NCBI RefSeq assembly: GCF_028207065.1
Contig: NZ_JAQLFP010000029.1
Location: 1-35,778 of the forward strand
From: Collinsella aerofaciens
Lineage (GTDB): Bacteria > Actinomycetota > Coriobacteriia > Coriobacteriales > Coriobacteriaceae
DNA: 35,778 nt
Direction of reading: 5' to 3'
Positions 8,448 through 16,219 of the stretch are shown here, piece by piece (positions within the stretch are counted from its first letter, which is position 1; every line of letters starts with the position of its first letter). The position numbers and the translations under genes are program-made. The notes under the pieces are model-generated. The model searched no databases, was not told where the DNA came from, and worked only from the letters and a program-made list of their open reading frames with translations.

Positions 8448-8463
8448 CAAAACCGCAGGTAGA
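8448..8463 (+). repeat. copy of CAAAACCGCAGGTAGA, shared with the 220-bp elements
   Basis: The 16-bp word recurs inside both 220-bp elements (20951-20966 exactly, 34499-34514 with one change). Here it stands alone, without the terminal inverted repeats. The remainder of 8160-8710 is AT-rich and carries the regulatory sites listed separately. Confidence 0.5.
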
Positions 8464-8476
8464 AGTGTTAACGAGC

Positions 8477-8511
8477 GGTAAACGGTCGATTTTTCACCGT
8501 GAACGGTGCAA
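8477..8511 (+). promoter_or_regulatory. tandem 21-bp-spaced PTS motif, amino-sugar operon
   Basis: GGTAAACGGTCGAT starts at 8477 and CGTGAACGGTGCAA at 8498, exactly 21 bp apart. The second copy lies 17 bp upstream of TATGAA (8525-8530), a possible -10. The same arrangement appears before lacI-1, lacI-2 and lacF, so this looks like the binding site of a shared regulator. Confidence 0.6.
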
Positions 8512-8558
8512 AAACGTTTTACTGTATGAATCAACGAAAGCAACCTCTTCTGTGGTGA

Positions 8559-8564
8559 TATAGT
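8559..8564 (+). promoter_or_regulatory. possible -10 box of the amino-sugar PTS operon
   Basis: TATAGT with a predicted start near 8571, immediately upstream of the GntR-type operators. No good -35 is seen; TATAGT and the TATGAA at 8525 are both possible. Confidence 0.35.
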
Positions 8565-8580
8565 GACAACAACACGTCAC

Positions 8581-8612
8581 GTGGTTACTACCAGTTGAGA
8601 GACCACTGGTCT
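8581..8612. promoter_or_regulatory. GntR-type operators upstream of the amino-sugar PTS
   Basis: TGGTTACTACCA at 8582-8593 is the same 12-mer as in the agaS promoter (12873-12884). A second palindrome, AGACCACTGGTCT, lies at 8600-8612. Both resemble the TGGTCTAGACCA-type sites of NagR/DasR-family GntR/UTRA regulators, and such a regulator is encoded at 12101. Confidence 0.65.
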
Positions 8613-8709
8613 TCAAAGAACGCTTTCCAAGAAGCTTTAAGGGCGTCCGCCCGCTGGCTTCCGAAAACATCGGACTCAGATCGTACACACCTTCGGAAGG
8701 GAAATTTGA

Positions 8710-9153
8710 ATGGTTGGCTTTATTCTTACCGGTCATGGACAGTTCGCACCCGGCCTCGCAAGCGCTATCGCTATGGTCGCCGGTGATCAGCCCGCTTTTA
8801 CCGTCGTTCCTTTCGAGGGCGACCAGGCTGCTTCCTACGGTGAGGATCTCCGCGCCGCTATCACCGCCATGCGCGAGGAGTGCGATGGCGTGCTCGTCTT
8901 TACCGACCTGCTTGGTGGTACCCCGTTCAACCAGGCAATGATGATTGCCCAGGATGTCGACAACGTCGAGATTCTGACTGGCACGAACCTTCCCATGGTT
9001 ATTGAGCTTCTGTTCCTCCGCGGCAACGCTACGCTCGCCGAGCTTGGCGAGCAGGCCGTGACCGTTGGCCAGACGGGCATCACCGCCCAGACGGTTGCCT
9101 CCGTCGCTGGTGCCGAGGAAGAGGATATCTTCGGTGACGAGGACGGCATCTAA
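8710..9153 (+). CDS. PTS mannose/fructose/sorbose family IIA component
   Basis: A 147-residue IIA protein that takes phosphate from HPr and passes it to the IIB partner. The phosphorylatable His is residue 9 in the conserved ILTGHGQFAPGL; the loop FTDLLGGTPFNQA is typical of this family. The acidic C-terminus (EEEDIFGDEDGI) is an unusual extension. AAGGGA precedes the ATG. It is the first gene of the PTS operon; its stop codon overlaps the YajC start (TAATG). The divergent leader carries the motif and GntR sites. Confidence 0.9.
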   Translation: MVGFILTGHGQFAPGLASAIAMVAGDQPAFTVVPFEGDQAASYGEDLRAAITAMREECDGVLVFTDLLGGTPFNQAMMIAQDVDNVEILTGTNLPMVIELLFLRGNATLAELGEQAVTVGQTGITAQTVASVAGAEEEDIFGDEDGI

Positions 9154-9434
9154 TGGCCGATTTCGGAGCCAGCGTCCTGAGCTCCTCGGTCGCTCTTTTA
9201 GGCCTGCTTGTCGTCATGGGCTTGATTTACACCATCTGGTCGCAAATCAACATGAAGAAGAAGCAGAAGTACTTCAAGGAGCTGCACACCGAGCTCAAAC
9301 CGGGTCAGGAGGTTCTTTTCGCCGGCGGTATCTACGGAACCGTCAAGGGCATCGAAGGAGAAAAGGTCCAGATCAAAGTCCGATCCGGTGCCGTCGTAGA
9401 TGTTTCGCGTTACGCGATTCAGGAGATCAAGTAA
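9153..9434 (+). CDS. yajC: YajC-like small membrane protein within the PTS operon
   Basis: A 93-residue protein with one transmembrane helix at about residues 9-30, a basic stop (MKKKQKYFKEL), and the YajC core ELKPGQEVLFAGGIYGTVKGIEGEKVQIKV. YajC is a subunit of the SecDF-YajC complex, but a YajC homologue is also found inside mannose-family PTS operons of some Firmicutes (for example the hyaluronate PTS of streptococci). The start overlaps the IIA stop by one base, so translation is coupled. This copy may be a PTS-dedicated paralogue rather than the Sec subunit; the sequence does not settle it. Confidence 0.8.
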   Translation: MADFGASVLSSSVALLGLLVVMGLIYTIWSQINMKKKQKYFKELHTELKPGQEVLFAGGIYGTVKGIEGEKVQIKVRSGAVVDVSRYAIQEIK

Positions 9435-9470
9435 CTGTCGTCAGCAAATAACGAAAGGAAGCTGATCAAC

Positions 9471-9953
9471 ATGGCAGAACCCAACATTCTTCTTACCCGC
9501 ATCGATAACCGACTGGTTCATGGTCAGGTTGCCACCCAGTGGAACTCCACCCTGGGCTCCAACCTCATCCTCGTCGCCAACGACGACGTGGCGACCAACA
9601 CCATGCGCCAGAACCTCATGAAGATGGCCGCTCCCGCCGGCGTCGCTACGCGTTTCTTCTCTCTGCAGAAGACCATCGACGTCATTGGCAAGGCGAGCCC
9701 GCGCCAGAAGATCTTCATCGTGGCCGAAACACCGGAAGACGTGCTTACGCTCGTCAAGGGCGGTGTGCCTATAAAGAAGGTAAACATCGGCAACATGCAC
9801 ATGTCGGAAGGAAAGCGCCAAGTCGCCACCTCCGTCGCAGTTAACGACGAGGATGTCGCTGCGTTTAAAGAGCTGCAGGAATTGGGGGTGGAGTTGGAGA
9901 TCAGGCGCGTTCCGAGCACGCCTGTTGAGGACACGAGCAAGCTCTTCTCGTAG
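9471..9953 (+). CDS. PTS mannose family IIB component
   Basis: A 160-residue IIB protein. The phosphate-accepting His17 is in the signature RIDNRLVHGQV. Typical downstream features include VANDDVA, RFFSLQKTID and LVKGGVPIKKVNIGNMH. It receives phosphate from the IIA gene product and passes it to the sugar taken up by IIC/IID. AAAGGAAG precedes the ATG. A paralogue of identical length and about 85/160 identical residues (counted by eye) is encoded at 20339, but with Tyr in place of this His. Confidence 0.93.
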   Translation: MAEPNILLTRIDNRLVHGQVATQWNSTLGSNLILVANDDVATNTMRQNLMKMAAPAGVATRFFSLQKTIDVIGKASPRQKIFIVAETPEDVLTLVKGGVPIKKVNIGNMHMSEGKRQVATSVAVNDEDVAAFKELQELGVELEIRRVPSTPVEDTSKLFS

Positions 9954-10043
9954 TCTTCGTGATCCACGTTGTCAGGAGTGAAACCCTGACATTCTGTACG
10001 TGAAATCCAAAGTGCGTACATACATTTTGAAAGGAGGAGCAAG

Positions 10044-10844
10044 ATGGAATACACGATCTTCCAGGTCGCTCTGGTCTTCATCGTCACGTTCGTCGCGGCA
10101 ATCGACCAGTTTAACTTCCTCGAGTCTCTCTATCAGCCCATCGTCACCGGCGCCGTCATTGGTCTTATCCTTGGCGACCTCAACACCGGTCTTCTCGTGG
10201 GTGGTACTTATCAGCTCATGACGATCGGCAACATGCCGATCGGAGGTGCTCAGCCGCCTAACGCCGTCATCGGCGGCATCATGGCAGCCATTCTCGCTAT
10301 CGCTACGGGCCTCGAGCCCAACGCGGCAGTCGGCCTTGCCATTCCGTTCGCTCTGCTTGGTCAGCTCGGCGTTACCCTGGTCTTCACGCTTATGTCGCCG
10401 CTCATGTCCTCCGCGGACAACATGGCTCACAACGCCGACACCAAGGGTATCGAGCGTCTGAACTACTTCGCCATGGCTCTGCTCGGCCTGATCTTCGCTG
10501 TCGTCGTCACCCTGTTCTTCATCGCTGGCGCTACCATCGGTCAGACCATCGCTTCCGCCATCCCGACTTGGCTGCAGACCGGTCTCTCCGCTGCAGGCGG
10601 CATGATGCGCTTCGTCGGCTTCGCCGTCCTGCTCAAGGTTATGATGAACCGTGATATGTGGGGCTTCTTCCTCATGGGCTTTGGCCTCGCGCTCATCACC
10701 GTTGCCAACGATTCTCTGGCAACCCCTGCTCTGCTCATCCTCGCTCTCATCGGCTTCGGCATCGCTTTCTGGGACTTCCAGCAGCAGACCGAGCTGAAGG
10801 GTGCAGCTGTTTCTGACGGAGGTGACTTCGAAGATGGCATCTAA
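10044..10844 (+). CDS. PTS mannose family IIC permease component
   Basis: A 266-residue, strongly hydrophobic protein of the mannose-family IIC type, which with IID forms the sugar channel. Hallmarks are QPIVTGAVIGLILGDLNTGL, then GGTYQLMTIGNMPIGGAQPP, and several long helices. AAAGGAGGAG, an unusually strong ribosome-binding site, lies 6-7 bases before the ATG. The IID gene begins 11 bases before its stop, giving coupled expression. Confidence 0.92.
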   Translation: MEYTIFQVALVFIVTFVAAIDQFNFLESLYQPIVTGAVIGLILGDLNTGLLVGGTYQLMTIGNMPIGGAQPPNAVIGGIMAAILAIATGLEPNAAVGLAIPFALLGQLGVTLVFTLMSPLMSSADNMAHNADTKGIERLNYFAMALLGLIFAVVVTLFFIAGATIGQTIASAIPTWLQTGLSAAGGMMRFVGFAVLLKVMMNRDMWGFFLMGFGLALITVANDSLATPALLILALIGFGIAFWDFQQQTELKGAAVSDGGDFEDGI

Positions 10845-11916
10845 TGAGTATGTGATCCCGGAGCACTACGAGGATCTTACTCCTGCTCCGCAGCTCGACC
10901 AGAAGACCCTCAACAAGATGGCTTGGCGCTCCTGCTTCCTGCAGGCATCGTTCAACTACGAGCGCATGCAGGCCGCTGGCTGGCTCTACTCCATCATCCC
11001 CGGTCTGGAGAAGATCCACACCAACAAGAACGACCTCGCGGCTTCCATGAGCCACAACCTGGAGTTCTTCAACACCCACCCGTTCCTCGTCACCTTTGTT
11101 ATGGGTATCGTGCTTTCGCTCGAGCAGAACAAGGTTGACATCCCCACGATCCGCGCCGTCCGCGTCGCCGCAATGGGCCCGCTCGGTGGTATCGGTGACG
11201 CCCTGTTCTGGCTGACGCTCGTGCCTATCACGGCCGGCATCACCTCCAACATGGCCATCAACGGCAACGCCGCTGCGCCGATCATCTTCCTGGTGATCTT
11301 CAACGTCGTCCAGTTCGCTCTGCGCTTCTGGCTCATGAACTGGTCCTACAAGCTTGGCACCAGCGCTATTGACGCTCTGACTGCCAACATGCAGGCCTTC
11401 ACGCGTGCCGCTTCCATTATGGGCGTCTTCGTCGTCGGTTGCCTGGTCGTCACCATGGGTGGCACCCAGATCAACCTCCAGATCCCCAACGGCACCACCC
11501 GTGGCCTCTCCGCTACTACCGTGATCGTCTCCGAGAAGGAGGCCGAGAACTTCACCGGTATGGAGGGCATCGATACCGAGACCGCTGAGGCCGGTACCAT
11601 CGCCATGACCGATGAGGACGGCAACGCCCTCACCGCTTCCGATGCCGACGGCAACGCTGTCGAGTGCGGCGTCACCGATCTGGGCAACGGCATGGAGTCC
11701 GTTACCTACGGCACCGTCACCGAGGATCCGGTCAACTTCTCTGTTGCCGACACCCTCAACACCATCGTCCCGAAGCTCGTCCCGCTTATGCTTACGCTGC
11801 TGCTTTACTACATGTTCGCTAAGCACAGCTGGACCCCGACCAAGGGCATTCTGCTGCTCTTCGTTCTGGGCATCCTGGGCGCTGGCCCGCTTGGTCTCTG
11901 GCCGAGCATCTGGTAA
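10834..11916 (+). CDS. PTS mannose family IID component with an extracytoplasmic insertion
   Basis: A 360-residue IID component. The conserved parts are LNKMAWRSCFLQASFNYERMQAAGW, MGPLGGIGDALFWLTLVPI, and the C-terminal TIVPKLVPLMLTLLLYYMFA. Typical IID proteins are about 270-300 residues; here roughly 70 extra residues (about 215-290) are inserted before the last helices. They are hydrophilic and acidic (for example VSEKEAENF and MTDEDGNALTASDADGN). That loop is outside the membrane in the family's usual topology. The start at 10834 follows GGAGGTG inside the end of the IIC gene. A terminator follows at 11983. Confidence 0.9.
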   Translation: MASNEYVIPEHYEDLTPAPQLDQKTLNKMAWRSCFLQASFNYERMQAAGWLYSIIPGLEKIHTNKNDLAASMSHNLEFFNTHPFLVTFVMGIVLSLEQNKVDIPTIRAVRVAAMGPLGGIGDALFWLTLVPITAGITSNMAINGNAAAPIIFLVIFNVVQFALRFWLMNWSYKLGTSAIDALTANMQAFTRAASIMGVFVVGCLVVTMGGTQINLQIPNGTTRGLSATTVIVSEKEAENFTGMEGIDTETAEAGTIAMTDEDGNALTASDADGNAVECGVTDLGNGMESVTYGTVTEDPVNFSVADTLNTIVPKLVPLMLTLLLYYMFAKHSWTPTKGILLLFVLGILGAGPLGLWPSIW

Positions 11917-11982
11917 GGCTCTAGCTTGAGGGGTGTGTCCCTACGCGGCTCACACCCCGACCCCTTAAGCCATGTGTATGTT

Positions 11983-12019
11983 AAAAGCCGCGTGCTCGAA
12001 AGAGCGCGCGGCTTTTGTT
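11983..12019 (+). terminator. rho-independent terminator of the PTS operon
   Basis: GCCGCG-TGCTC pairs with GAGC-GCGCGGC around GAAA, followed by TTTTGTTTT. Confidence 0.85.
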
Positions 12020-12100
12020 TTCTTGATGATTCGGGTGTGGCGGACAGATAATGCTAAACACCCAAGGTAGTAGCCTAGTTTGAGCAAAAGGGAGGATAGG

Positions 12101-12832
12101 ATGGCGATCGGAGCGCGCAAGCAACCGCTGTACGATCAGCTGGTCGATATTCTGACCGAAAAGATTGACCATGAATATCGCGCCGGTGACATGATTCCTT
12201 CCGAGCGCGAACTTTCGGAGCGCTATGGTCTCTCGCGCACTACGGTACGCCTGGCTCTGCAGGAACTGGAGCGTTTAGGACTGGTGGTTCGGCAGCACGG
12301 TCGCGGTACCTTTGTGACCGACCGTTCGGCAAAGGCAACCAATCTTATGCAGTCCTACAGCTTTACCGAGCAGATGCGCGCGATGGGTCGCGACCCCGAG
12401 ACCACGATTCTCGATTTTTGCGAGATGGAGGCCGATAAGAATCTGGCCGAGCATATGGGATTACGTATCGGTGATCGCATTTTTAAGCTCAAGCGCCTTC
12501 GTTCTGCCGACAACATGCCCATGATGGTCGAACGTAGCTATCTACCGGTTCGTCAATTTCTGTCCCTAAAGCGACCGCTGCTGGAGCGTAAGCCGCTTTA
12601 CGATGTGATTGAGCAAGACTTTAAGCAAAAAATACGCGTGGCCGAAGAGGAGTTCTATGCGAGCATAGCCCGTCCCACCGATGCCCACCTTTTGGAAATC
12701 GTCGAGGGCTCGCCTGTGCTCGATTTGGTTAGGACTACGTATAACGAGTCAAACGAGGTTGTGGAGTATACGCTCTCGGTTGCTCGTGCCGATCAGTTTA
12801 AATACAAGGTTTACCACCAGCGTAGCGATTAG
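12101..12832 (+). CDS. GntR family regulator with UTRA domain, probable amino-sugar repressor
   Basis: A 243-residue HutC-type protein. The N-terminal winged helix spans about residues 6-72 (YDQLVDILTEKIDHEYRAGD, the recognition stretch LSERYGLSRTTVRLALQELE and RQHGRGTFV). The UTRA effector domain follows (KLKRLRSADNMPMMVERSYL, then ALVLDLVRTTYN-type core and the YTLSVARADQFKYKV end). UTRA proteins next to nagA/agaS usually sense an amino-sugar-6-phosphate. ATG 12101 follows GGAGGATAG; a TTG at 12080 is in frame but less likely. The sites at 8582 and 12873 are its best targets. Confidence 0.9.
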   Translation: MAIGARKQPLYDQLVDILTEKIDHEYRAGDMIPSERELSERYGLSRTTVRLALQELERLGLVVRQHGRGTFVTDRSAKATNLMQSYSFTEQMRAMGRDPETTILDFCEMEADKNLAEHMGLRIGDRIFKLKRLRSADNMPMMVERSYLPVRQFLSLKRPLLERKPLYDVIEQDFKQKIRVAEEEFYASIARPTDAHLLEIVEGSPVLDLVRTTYNESNEVVEYTLSVARADQFKYKVYHQRSD

Positions 12833-12870
12833 TGTCTGCACCGTTTCCATATGATGATTCTTTGTATTTA

Positions 12871-12907
12871 ACTGGTTACTACCAGATAACCAACCGAAGT
12901 GTATAAT
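12871..12907 (+). promoter_or_regulatory. agaS promoter with overlapping GntR-type operator
   Basis: The operator ACTGGTTACTACCAGA at 12871-12886 shares its 12-bp core with the site upstream of the PTS operon. TATAAT lies at 12902-12907 and its expected -35 position falls inside the operator, a layout for repression. Confidence 0.7.
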
Positions 12908-12946
12908 TGCACGTCAGAGGATTACTTCTAGAGAGAGGTATTAGAA

Positions 12947-14113
12947 ATGTTCGAGAAGAGTGTCGAGGAGCTCACCGAGCTCGGCGCCCAGATCACCACG
13001 GCCGAGATTGCTCAGCAGCCCGAGCTTTGGCGTGATACGCTCAACATCTATCGCGAGAACAAGGAGGCCATCGAGGCCTTCCTGGCCGAGGCTCGCGCTA
13101 TGGGCGAGGGCCGTCTGTCCGTTGTCTTCACCGGTGCCGGTACGTCCGACTACGTTGGCGATACCTGCGCCCCGTACCTGCGTCACGCTGGCAACACTGA
13201 TCTCTACGACTTTAAGCCCATCGCCACGACCGACATCGTGAGCGCACCGCGCGACTTCCTGCGCGCCGAGGATCCCACGCTCGTGGTTTCCTTTGCCCGC
13301 TCCGGCAACAGCCCCGAGAGCCTTGCTGCCGTCGCCGTTGCCAAGGAGCTCGTCCACAACGTCAAGTTCCTCAACATCACCTGCGCGCCCGAGGGCAAGC
13401 TCGCTGTCGAGTCCGCTGATGACCCCAATGCGCTGACGCTGCTCATCCCGCGCGCCAACGACAAGGGCTTCGCCATGACCGGTTCCTACACCTGCATGAC
13501 CCTGCTCTCTACCCTCATCTTTGACGAGGCTTCCGACGAGCAGAAGGCCGAGTGGGTCGAGACCATCGCCAAGATGGGCGAGGAGGTCATCGCTCGCGAG
13601 TCCGAGGTCGCCGATTACCTCGCTGGCGACTTCAACCGCGTGACCTACCTGGGCTCCGGCTCCTTTGGCGGCCTTGCTCAGGAGAGCCAGCTTAAGATTC
13701 TCGAGCTTGCTCACGGTCTGGTCGCTACTTCCTACGACACTTCCATGGGCTATCGTCACGGACCTAAGTCCTTCGTCGACGATAAGACGCTCGTCTTCGT
13801 GTTCGTCAACAACGACGCCTACACCCGTCAGTACGACATCGACATCCTCAACGAGATCGGTGGCGACAAGATCGCTCAGCACACCGTTGCCGTTCAGCAG
13901 GATGGCGCTACCGTCTACGAGGGCGAGTCCTTCACCTTTAAGGGCTATGAGGCACTCCCCGAGGGCTACCTTGCCCTGCCGTTCGTGATGTTTGCCCAGG
14001 CCATTAGCCTGCTCAACTCCGTGCGCGTGGGCAACACGCCCGATACGCCGAGCCCCACCGGCACGGTCAACCGCGTGGTTAAGGGCGTGACGATTCACCC
14101 CTTCACCGCTTAA
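12947..14113 (+). CDS. agaS: AgaS-type sugar-phosphate isomerase/deaminase, two SIS domains
   Basis: A 388-residue double-SIS protein of the AgaS type. AgaS converts galactosamine-6-phosphate to tagatose-6-phosphate with release of ammonia. SIS signatures are visible: VFTGAGTSDYVGD near residue 62, then SFARSGNSPES near 118, and in the second half YLGSGSFGGLAQE followed by MGYRHGPKSFVDD, the conserved R-HGP loop. The length matches the family. GAGAGAGG precedes the ATG. The neighbouring nagA, the PTS and lacC support an N-acetylgalactosamine route rather than glucosamine-6-P synthase activity, which would need an amidotransferase domain. Confidence 0.92.
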   Translation: MFEKSVEELTELGAQITTAEIAQQPELWRDTLNIYRENKEAIEAFLAEARAMGEGRLSVVFTGAGTSDYVGDTCAPYLRHAGNTDLYDFKPIATTDIVSAPRDFLRAEDPTLVVSFARSGNSPESLAAVAVAKELVHNVKFLNITCAPEGKLAVESADDPNALTLLIPRANDKGFAMTGSYTCMTLLSTLIFDEASDEQKAEWVETIAKMGEEVIARESEVADYLAGDFNRVTYLGSGSFGGLAQESQLKILELAHGLVATSYDTSMGYRHGPKSFVDDKTLVFVFVNNDAYTRQYDIDILNEIGGDKIAQHTVAVQQDGATVYEGESFTFKGYEALPEGYLALPFVMFAQAISLLNSVRVGNTPDTPSPTGTVNRVVKGVTIHPFTA

Positions 14114-14132
14114 TCGCGTCCCCCCTGTAAGG

Positions 14133-14169
14133 GCGCCCGTCCGCTCATAACGGCGGGCGGGCGCTTTTT
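14133..14169 (+). terminator. terminator between agaS and nagA
   Basis: GCGCCCG-TCCGC pairs with GCGGGCGGGCGC-type sequence and is followed by TTTTTG. It may only partly stop transcription into nagA. Confidence 0.8.
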
Positions 14170-14232
14170 GTTTTCACTTGGACCGGGTATAAGCATCACC
14201 ATAGTCAACTGCTTTAGAAGCAAGGAGTGCAT

Positions 14233-15402
14233 ATGAGCACGTACGCAATTAAGGCTGACAAGTTCTTCTTGCCGGCAGGTCCGCAGCTGGGCGGCTATCT
14301 TATGGTCGAGGATGGCGTCTTTGGCGCCTGGCAGGCCGACGAGCCCTCTTGCGAGATCAAGGACTACACGGGATCGTGGATCGCACCGGGTATGGTCGAT
14401 ACCCACATCCATGGCTTCTACAACCACTCAACTACCGATAACGACCCCGAGGGTATCGATATCAGCTCGACTGAGCTCGCCCGTCGCGGTACCACCAGCT
14501 GGCTACCCACGACGTTCACCGATGGCGTCGAGCAGATCAAGGACGCCTGCGCCGCCATCGCTCAGGCGGACGAGGGTCGCGGCCCCGACTTCTGCGGTGC
14601 TCGCATTCAGGGCATCTACCTGGAGGGCCCCTTCTTTACCATGAAGCACGTGGGCGCGCAGAACCCCGCTTATCTTATCGATCCCTCCGAGGAGGTCTTT
14701 GATCAGTGGCAGGAGGCTGCGGGCGGTCGCATCGTTAAGAGCGCCATGGCGGCCGAGCGCGACGGTGCCGCTGCTTATGCGGCTGCTCTGAACGCCAAGG
14801 GTGTGGTGACCAGCATCGGTCACTCCGACGCCACCTACGATGAGTGCATCGCCGCCATCAACGCCGGTGCCAGCTGCTTTACGCATACCTATAACGGCCA
14901 GCGCGGGCTGCATCACCGTGAGCCCGGTGTCGTGGGTGCTGCTATGTCCACGTCCGAGACCTACGCCGAGATCATCTGTGACGGCAAGCACGTAAACCCT
15001 GCCGCCATCAAGGCGCTGCTGCAGGCCAAGGGCTGGCAGCACACGGTACTCATCACCGACTGCCTGGGCTGCGGCGGCATGCCCGAGGGCAGCTACACCA
15101 GCGGCGGCATGGACGTCATCATGAAGGACAACCTGTGCTGGCTCGCCGATGGCAAGAGCATTGCCGGTTCGGTGCTCACGCTTGCCCAGGGCGTCAAGAA
15201 CATCGTCGACTGGGGCATCGCCAGCGCCGATATCGCCATTCGCATGGCAACCGAGGTGCCGGCACGCTCCGCGCACATCGAGGATAAGTGCGGCAGCATC
15301 ATGCCGGGTCGCGACGCCGACTTTGTCGTGTTCGACCATGAGCTCACCCTCGTCGAGACGTATGTTGGCGGCCAGAGCGTCGGCAACGCCTTTACCGAGT
15401 AA
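14233..15402 (+). CDS. nagA: N-acetylglucosamine/galactosamine-6-phosphate deacetylase
   Basis: A 389-residue amidohydrolase. Visible motifs are the metal-binding GMVDTHIHGF near residue 55, the EGPFF loop, SIGHSDATYDECIAAINAG, THTYN in the place of the usual THLFN, and TDCLGCGGMPEGSY for the catalytic Asp region. The C-terminus SIMPGRDADFVVFDHEL is typical of the family. In this context it probably acts as AgaA, deacetylating N-acetylgalactosamine-6-P to feed AgaS. AAGGAG lies 5 bases before ATG 14233; a GTG at 14227 is in frame. A related C-terminal fragment occurs at 18143. Confidence 0.95.
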   Translation: MSTYAIKADKFFLPAGPQLGGYLMVEDGVFGAWQADEPSCEIKDYTGSWIAPGMVDTHIHGFYNHSTTDNDPEGIDISSTELARRGTTSWLPTTFTDGVEQIKDACAAIAQADEGRGPDFCGARIQGIYLEGPFFTMKHVGAQNPAYLIDPSEEVFDQWQEAAGGRIVKSAMAAERDGAAAYAAALNAKGVVTSIGHSDATYDECIAAINAGASCFTHTYNGQRGLHHREPGVVGAAMSTSETYAEIICDGKHVNPAAIKALLQAKGWQHTVLITDCLGCGGMPEGSYTSGGMDVIMKDNLCWLADGKSIAGSVLTLAQGVKNIVDWGIASADIAIRMATEVPARSAHIEDKCGSIMPGRDADFVVFDHELTLVETYVGGQSVGNAFTE

Positions 15403-15404
15403 CG

Positions 15405-15447
15405 AAAGAAAAAGACGGCGGGCCCGAATCTGCTCGGACCCGCCGTA
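15405..15447 (-). terminator. terminator of the flavodoxin gene
   Basis: Reading the minus strand, ACGGCGGGTCCGA pairs with TCGGGCCCGCCGT and is followed by CTTTTTCTTTC. It lies just after nagA and may act as a bidirectional barrier. Confidence 0.7.
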
Positions 15448-15477
15448 CGGGTTAAACGCTCAAAAGCACCTTTACAG

Positions 15478-16062
15478 TTACAGCTTGCTAGCGATTTTCT
15501 TTGCCGTACGCTTAACGCCGGCCACCAGGCCTCCTGCAGGATGCTCCTTCTCGTATGCTAGGCGCTTCTCGCGCTTGGCGTACTCTTCGACGATGATGTC
15601 TCCATACTCGTCTTCGATCTTGTCGAAGAAGTCGACGGCACCCTTAATTTCCTCAGCGGTCGGGTGCCCCTTTTGGACACCGCCGGTGAGTTTGAACGGC
15701 CCCCACGTATCAAAGCCGGGGCAGCCGTAGACACCCATAAAGATGGCCTGCCTCATGCGGCAGATGCCATCGATATCCTTGCCGTACCACTTGTTTTTGC
15801 CACCGTAGGTCATAAGGCCAAACACCTTGTCCTGCGGCTGCAACACGTTAGTGAGCACGCGTGCCATGTCCTTGTCGATCTCGGAGTAATAGATGCCCGT
15901 GGCGACACCAATCAGATGGTATTCGTGCAGGTTGGGATACTCGTTTTTGCCGAGTGTTTTCACGTCGAGGGTATCGATTTCGGGGTGCGCCTCGACGATG
16001 GCGTCCACGAGCTTTTTCGTATTGCCGTGGTGGCGTGAGGCATAAAGAATGATGGTTCGCAT
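15478..16062 (-). CDS. flavodoxin-fold protein
   Basis: A 194-residue protein starting with TIILYASRHHGNTKKLVDAI, a flavodoxin-type phosphate-binding loop in which SRHHGNT replaces the usual T/S-x-T-G-N-T. LIGVATGIYYSEIDKDM and VFGLMTYGGKN match the FMN-binding region of the family. A basic C-terminal tail (RTAKKIASKL) follows. It may carry electrons or be an NAD(P)H-type oxidoreductase. It is antisense to its neighbours, so it is not part of the sugar operons. The ATG at 16062 is chosen over an earlier in-frame start for its AAAGG site and the family N-terminus. Confidence 0.8.
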   Translation of the reverse strand: MRTIILYASRHHGNTKKLVDAIVEAHPEIDTLDVKTLGKNEYPNLHEYHLIGVATGIYYSEIDKDMARVLTNVLQPQDKVFGLMTYGGKNKWYGKDIDGICRMRQAIFMGVYGCPGFDTWGPFKLTGGVQKGHPTAEEIKGAVDFFDKIEDEYGDIIVEEYAKREKRLAYEKEHPAGGLVAGVKRTAKKIASKL

Positions 16063-16219
16063 AAGAAGGCCTTTCAGCTGTAATTGCATCAATGTCTGTA
16101 TGGTACCCCGTTACATGGCCGGGATACCGGACGCATCGATGAGCGTGCGGGTTTGTTCTATGGTTAGGATTGAAACGGGCGCTTGCGTGAAATAAAGCAG
16201 TTGTTCGAAAGGATGGGTA

